A stretch of 64,000 bases of DNA from positions 594,001-658,000 of the forward strand of contig NC_070560.1 of NCBI RefSeq assembly GCF_026914185.1. Reading direction: 5' to 3'. The notes under the pieces were generated by a model. The model was not told the origin of the DNA. It searched no databases and saw only the letters and a program-made list of their open reading frames with translations. Shown piece after piece: positions 63,149-64,000 of the stretch (position 1 is the first letter of the stretch; each line of letters begins with the position of its first letter). This DNA comes from Puccinia triticina (taxonomy: Eukaryota > Basidiomycota > Pucciniomycetes > Pucciniales > Pucciniaceae). The translations under genes were made by a program, and so were the position numbers.

Positions 63149-64000
63149 CAGACTGTTCCAATAGCCTCCGGATCCGAAGCTGTTGAAGTAATTCGTGCCG
63201 AACCGAAAGAACTTGTGCTGGAAGAAGCTTTTTCCAAGCAGGTGATGATGCAAGCGGCATCTGCCGTCTTCTCCAACCGGCTGAGTAGAGATGGTGCTGT
63301 CAAATTCTTGAAGGCCGCAAGGGAAAATGTTGTTCTTCTGGCGCAAATTTGGAGCTTAAAGTATTCGACGACAATTGATCCAACCACCATCCTTGCGCAG
63401 ATCCCAAAGACTCAAGAAGCTGTATTCCACCGCCTTGGCCTCAATCCGCAACTGACAACACGTGTATGCTGCAAGAAGTGCTTTGCGCTGTACCCAACCC
63501 AATCCAAGCCTGGTAACCATCCACAACAATGCACAGAGCCTTTTCTGTCGCCTAGGCAAGGCTATTGCAAGTGGGCTAAGTCCAAGAAGCTGAATCCGAC
63601 ATGCGACAAAGCTCTCTACAAGGTGAATAACAGTCAACAAGAGGTCCCAGCTCGCACATTCACATATGTCTCGCTCAAATCATGGTTGAAGAGCCGGCTC
63701 GCCCAACCTCCATTTGAAGTCTTGCTGCAGTCAACTGGTCCGCTGAAGAACCAATGGGAGACGTATGGCACGGGCGGGTTTGGCAAGAATTTGGCAATTC
63801 AGATGACGGGACAGGAAGATACACAGAACACTCTGGGAACCTGGTCTTCAGCCTGTATCTTGACTGGTTTATCCCAGGAGGAAGTTCGAATCTCGGCAAG
63901 CACACAACTGTTGGGGCCATAATTTTGGTTTGCCTAAATCTCCCTGCAACCCTAAGATACAAGGTGGAGAACATATTTCTTTTTGGCATAATTCCTGGAC
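63149..64000 (+). pseudogene. Tnp2-type (CACTA/Plavaka-like) transposase, 5' part, frameshifted
   Basis: The N-terminal part of a basidiomycete Tnp2 transposase, which moves CACTA-type elements. Frame 2 from about 63149 gives a helical lead, then a zinc-ribbon-like CCKKCFALYP...CT...YCKW...CDKALY and RTFTYVSLKSWLKSRLAQPP, as in the family. Near 63720-63745 coding moves to frame 1 (SAEEPMGDVWHGRVWQEF, then NLVFSLYLDWFIPGG, TTVGAIILVCLNLPATLRYK, NIFLFGIIPG), so about one base has been lost. The catalytic LDWF block, where homologues have a DWF motif, is intact. The gene continues past the window end. Frame 2 alone would end at 63922. Confidence 0.75.

Larger units (their letters stand above)
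55086..64000. mobile_element. Left part of a second large CACTA-like element (runs off the window)
   Basis: The left end CACCAGGGAGGAATGTGTTG with the CACTCTCTAGAGAGTG palindrome and GGCCGTAATTTTGTCAG matches the other ends of the family. No inverted partner was found up to 64000. The interior has two 36-bp palindromes, an SNF2 helicase gene, a TGA-interrupted minus-strand gene and the beginning of a Tnp2 transposase. If one element covers all of this, it is longer than 8.9 kb and encodes its own transposase. It could also be a solo or truncated end. Confidence 0.5.

Overview
The window looks like transposon-packed nuclear DNA of a basidiomycete, most likely a rust fungus (Pucciniales). The grounds are introns of 60-75 bp with CTAAC/CTGAC-like branch sites, a basidiomycete-type Tnp2 transposase, fungal Ty3 and Copia retroelements, several MITE families and A/T-rich spacers. 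The species is an inference; no rRNA or complete tRNA gene was found.

Layout. Positions 1-16438 look like the right part of a large CACTA-like DNA transposon whose left end lies outside the window. It carries a four-exon gene of unknown function (9455-11478, open again after one TGA up to 11964) and the 3' part of a minus-strand gene (12785-13409). A very young Ty3 retrotransposon (284-8618, LTRs differing at one base in 818) is inserted in it. The large element abuts an old Copia relic (16439-19370 plus a 3' LTR). Next come a 174-bp satellite array (19918-22330) split by a 1.1-kb CACTA-like MITE, and a hAT remnant split by a 216-bp MITE (22386-23014). The middle of the window holds the likely host genes: an intact Yippee gene (26613-27095), a multi-exon A/T-rich unknown gene (29380-33551), an F-box/leucine-rich gene (33910-35763), and a cluster of three paralogous secreted-protein loci with a shared promoter module (37151-41021). 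After that follow MITEs, an apparently intact hAT transposon with its transposase (42816-45432), LTR-like pieces, and a 4.4-kb hAT-type non-autonomous element (49106-53523) containing a 2.5-kb CACTA-like element (50779-53269). From 55086 to the window end there is the left part of a second large CACTA-like element. It carries an SNF2-type helicase gene with damaged motifs, a minus-strand gene interrupted by TGA, and the start of a Tnp2 transposase.

Links between the parts. The CACTA-like ends share a terminal inverted repeat that contains a 20-bp palindrome. A dispersed family of 36-bp palindromes (GTCCACC...GGTGGAC) is found only inside segments bounded by such ends, so these palindromes are candidates for transposase-binding or regulatory sites of the family. 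The Ty3 element is unusual in four ways: a textbook -1 frameshift signal at the gag/pol junction, four copies of an intron-like module that starts with GTAAGT, a 50-nt primer-binding region matching the whole 3' half of a spliced tRNA-Tyr, and a 22-bp tandem repeat between protease and RT. Old elements in the window are broken mainly by TGA codons where arginine (CGA) is expected, which suggests CpG to TpG decay.
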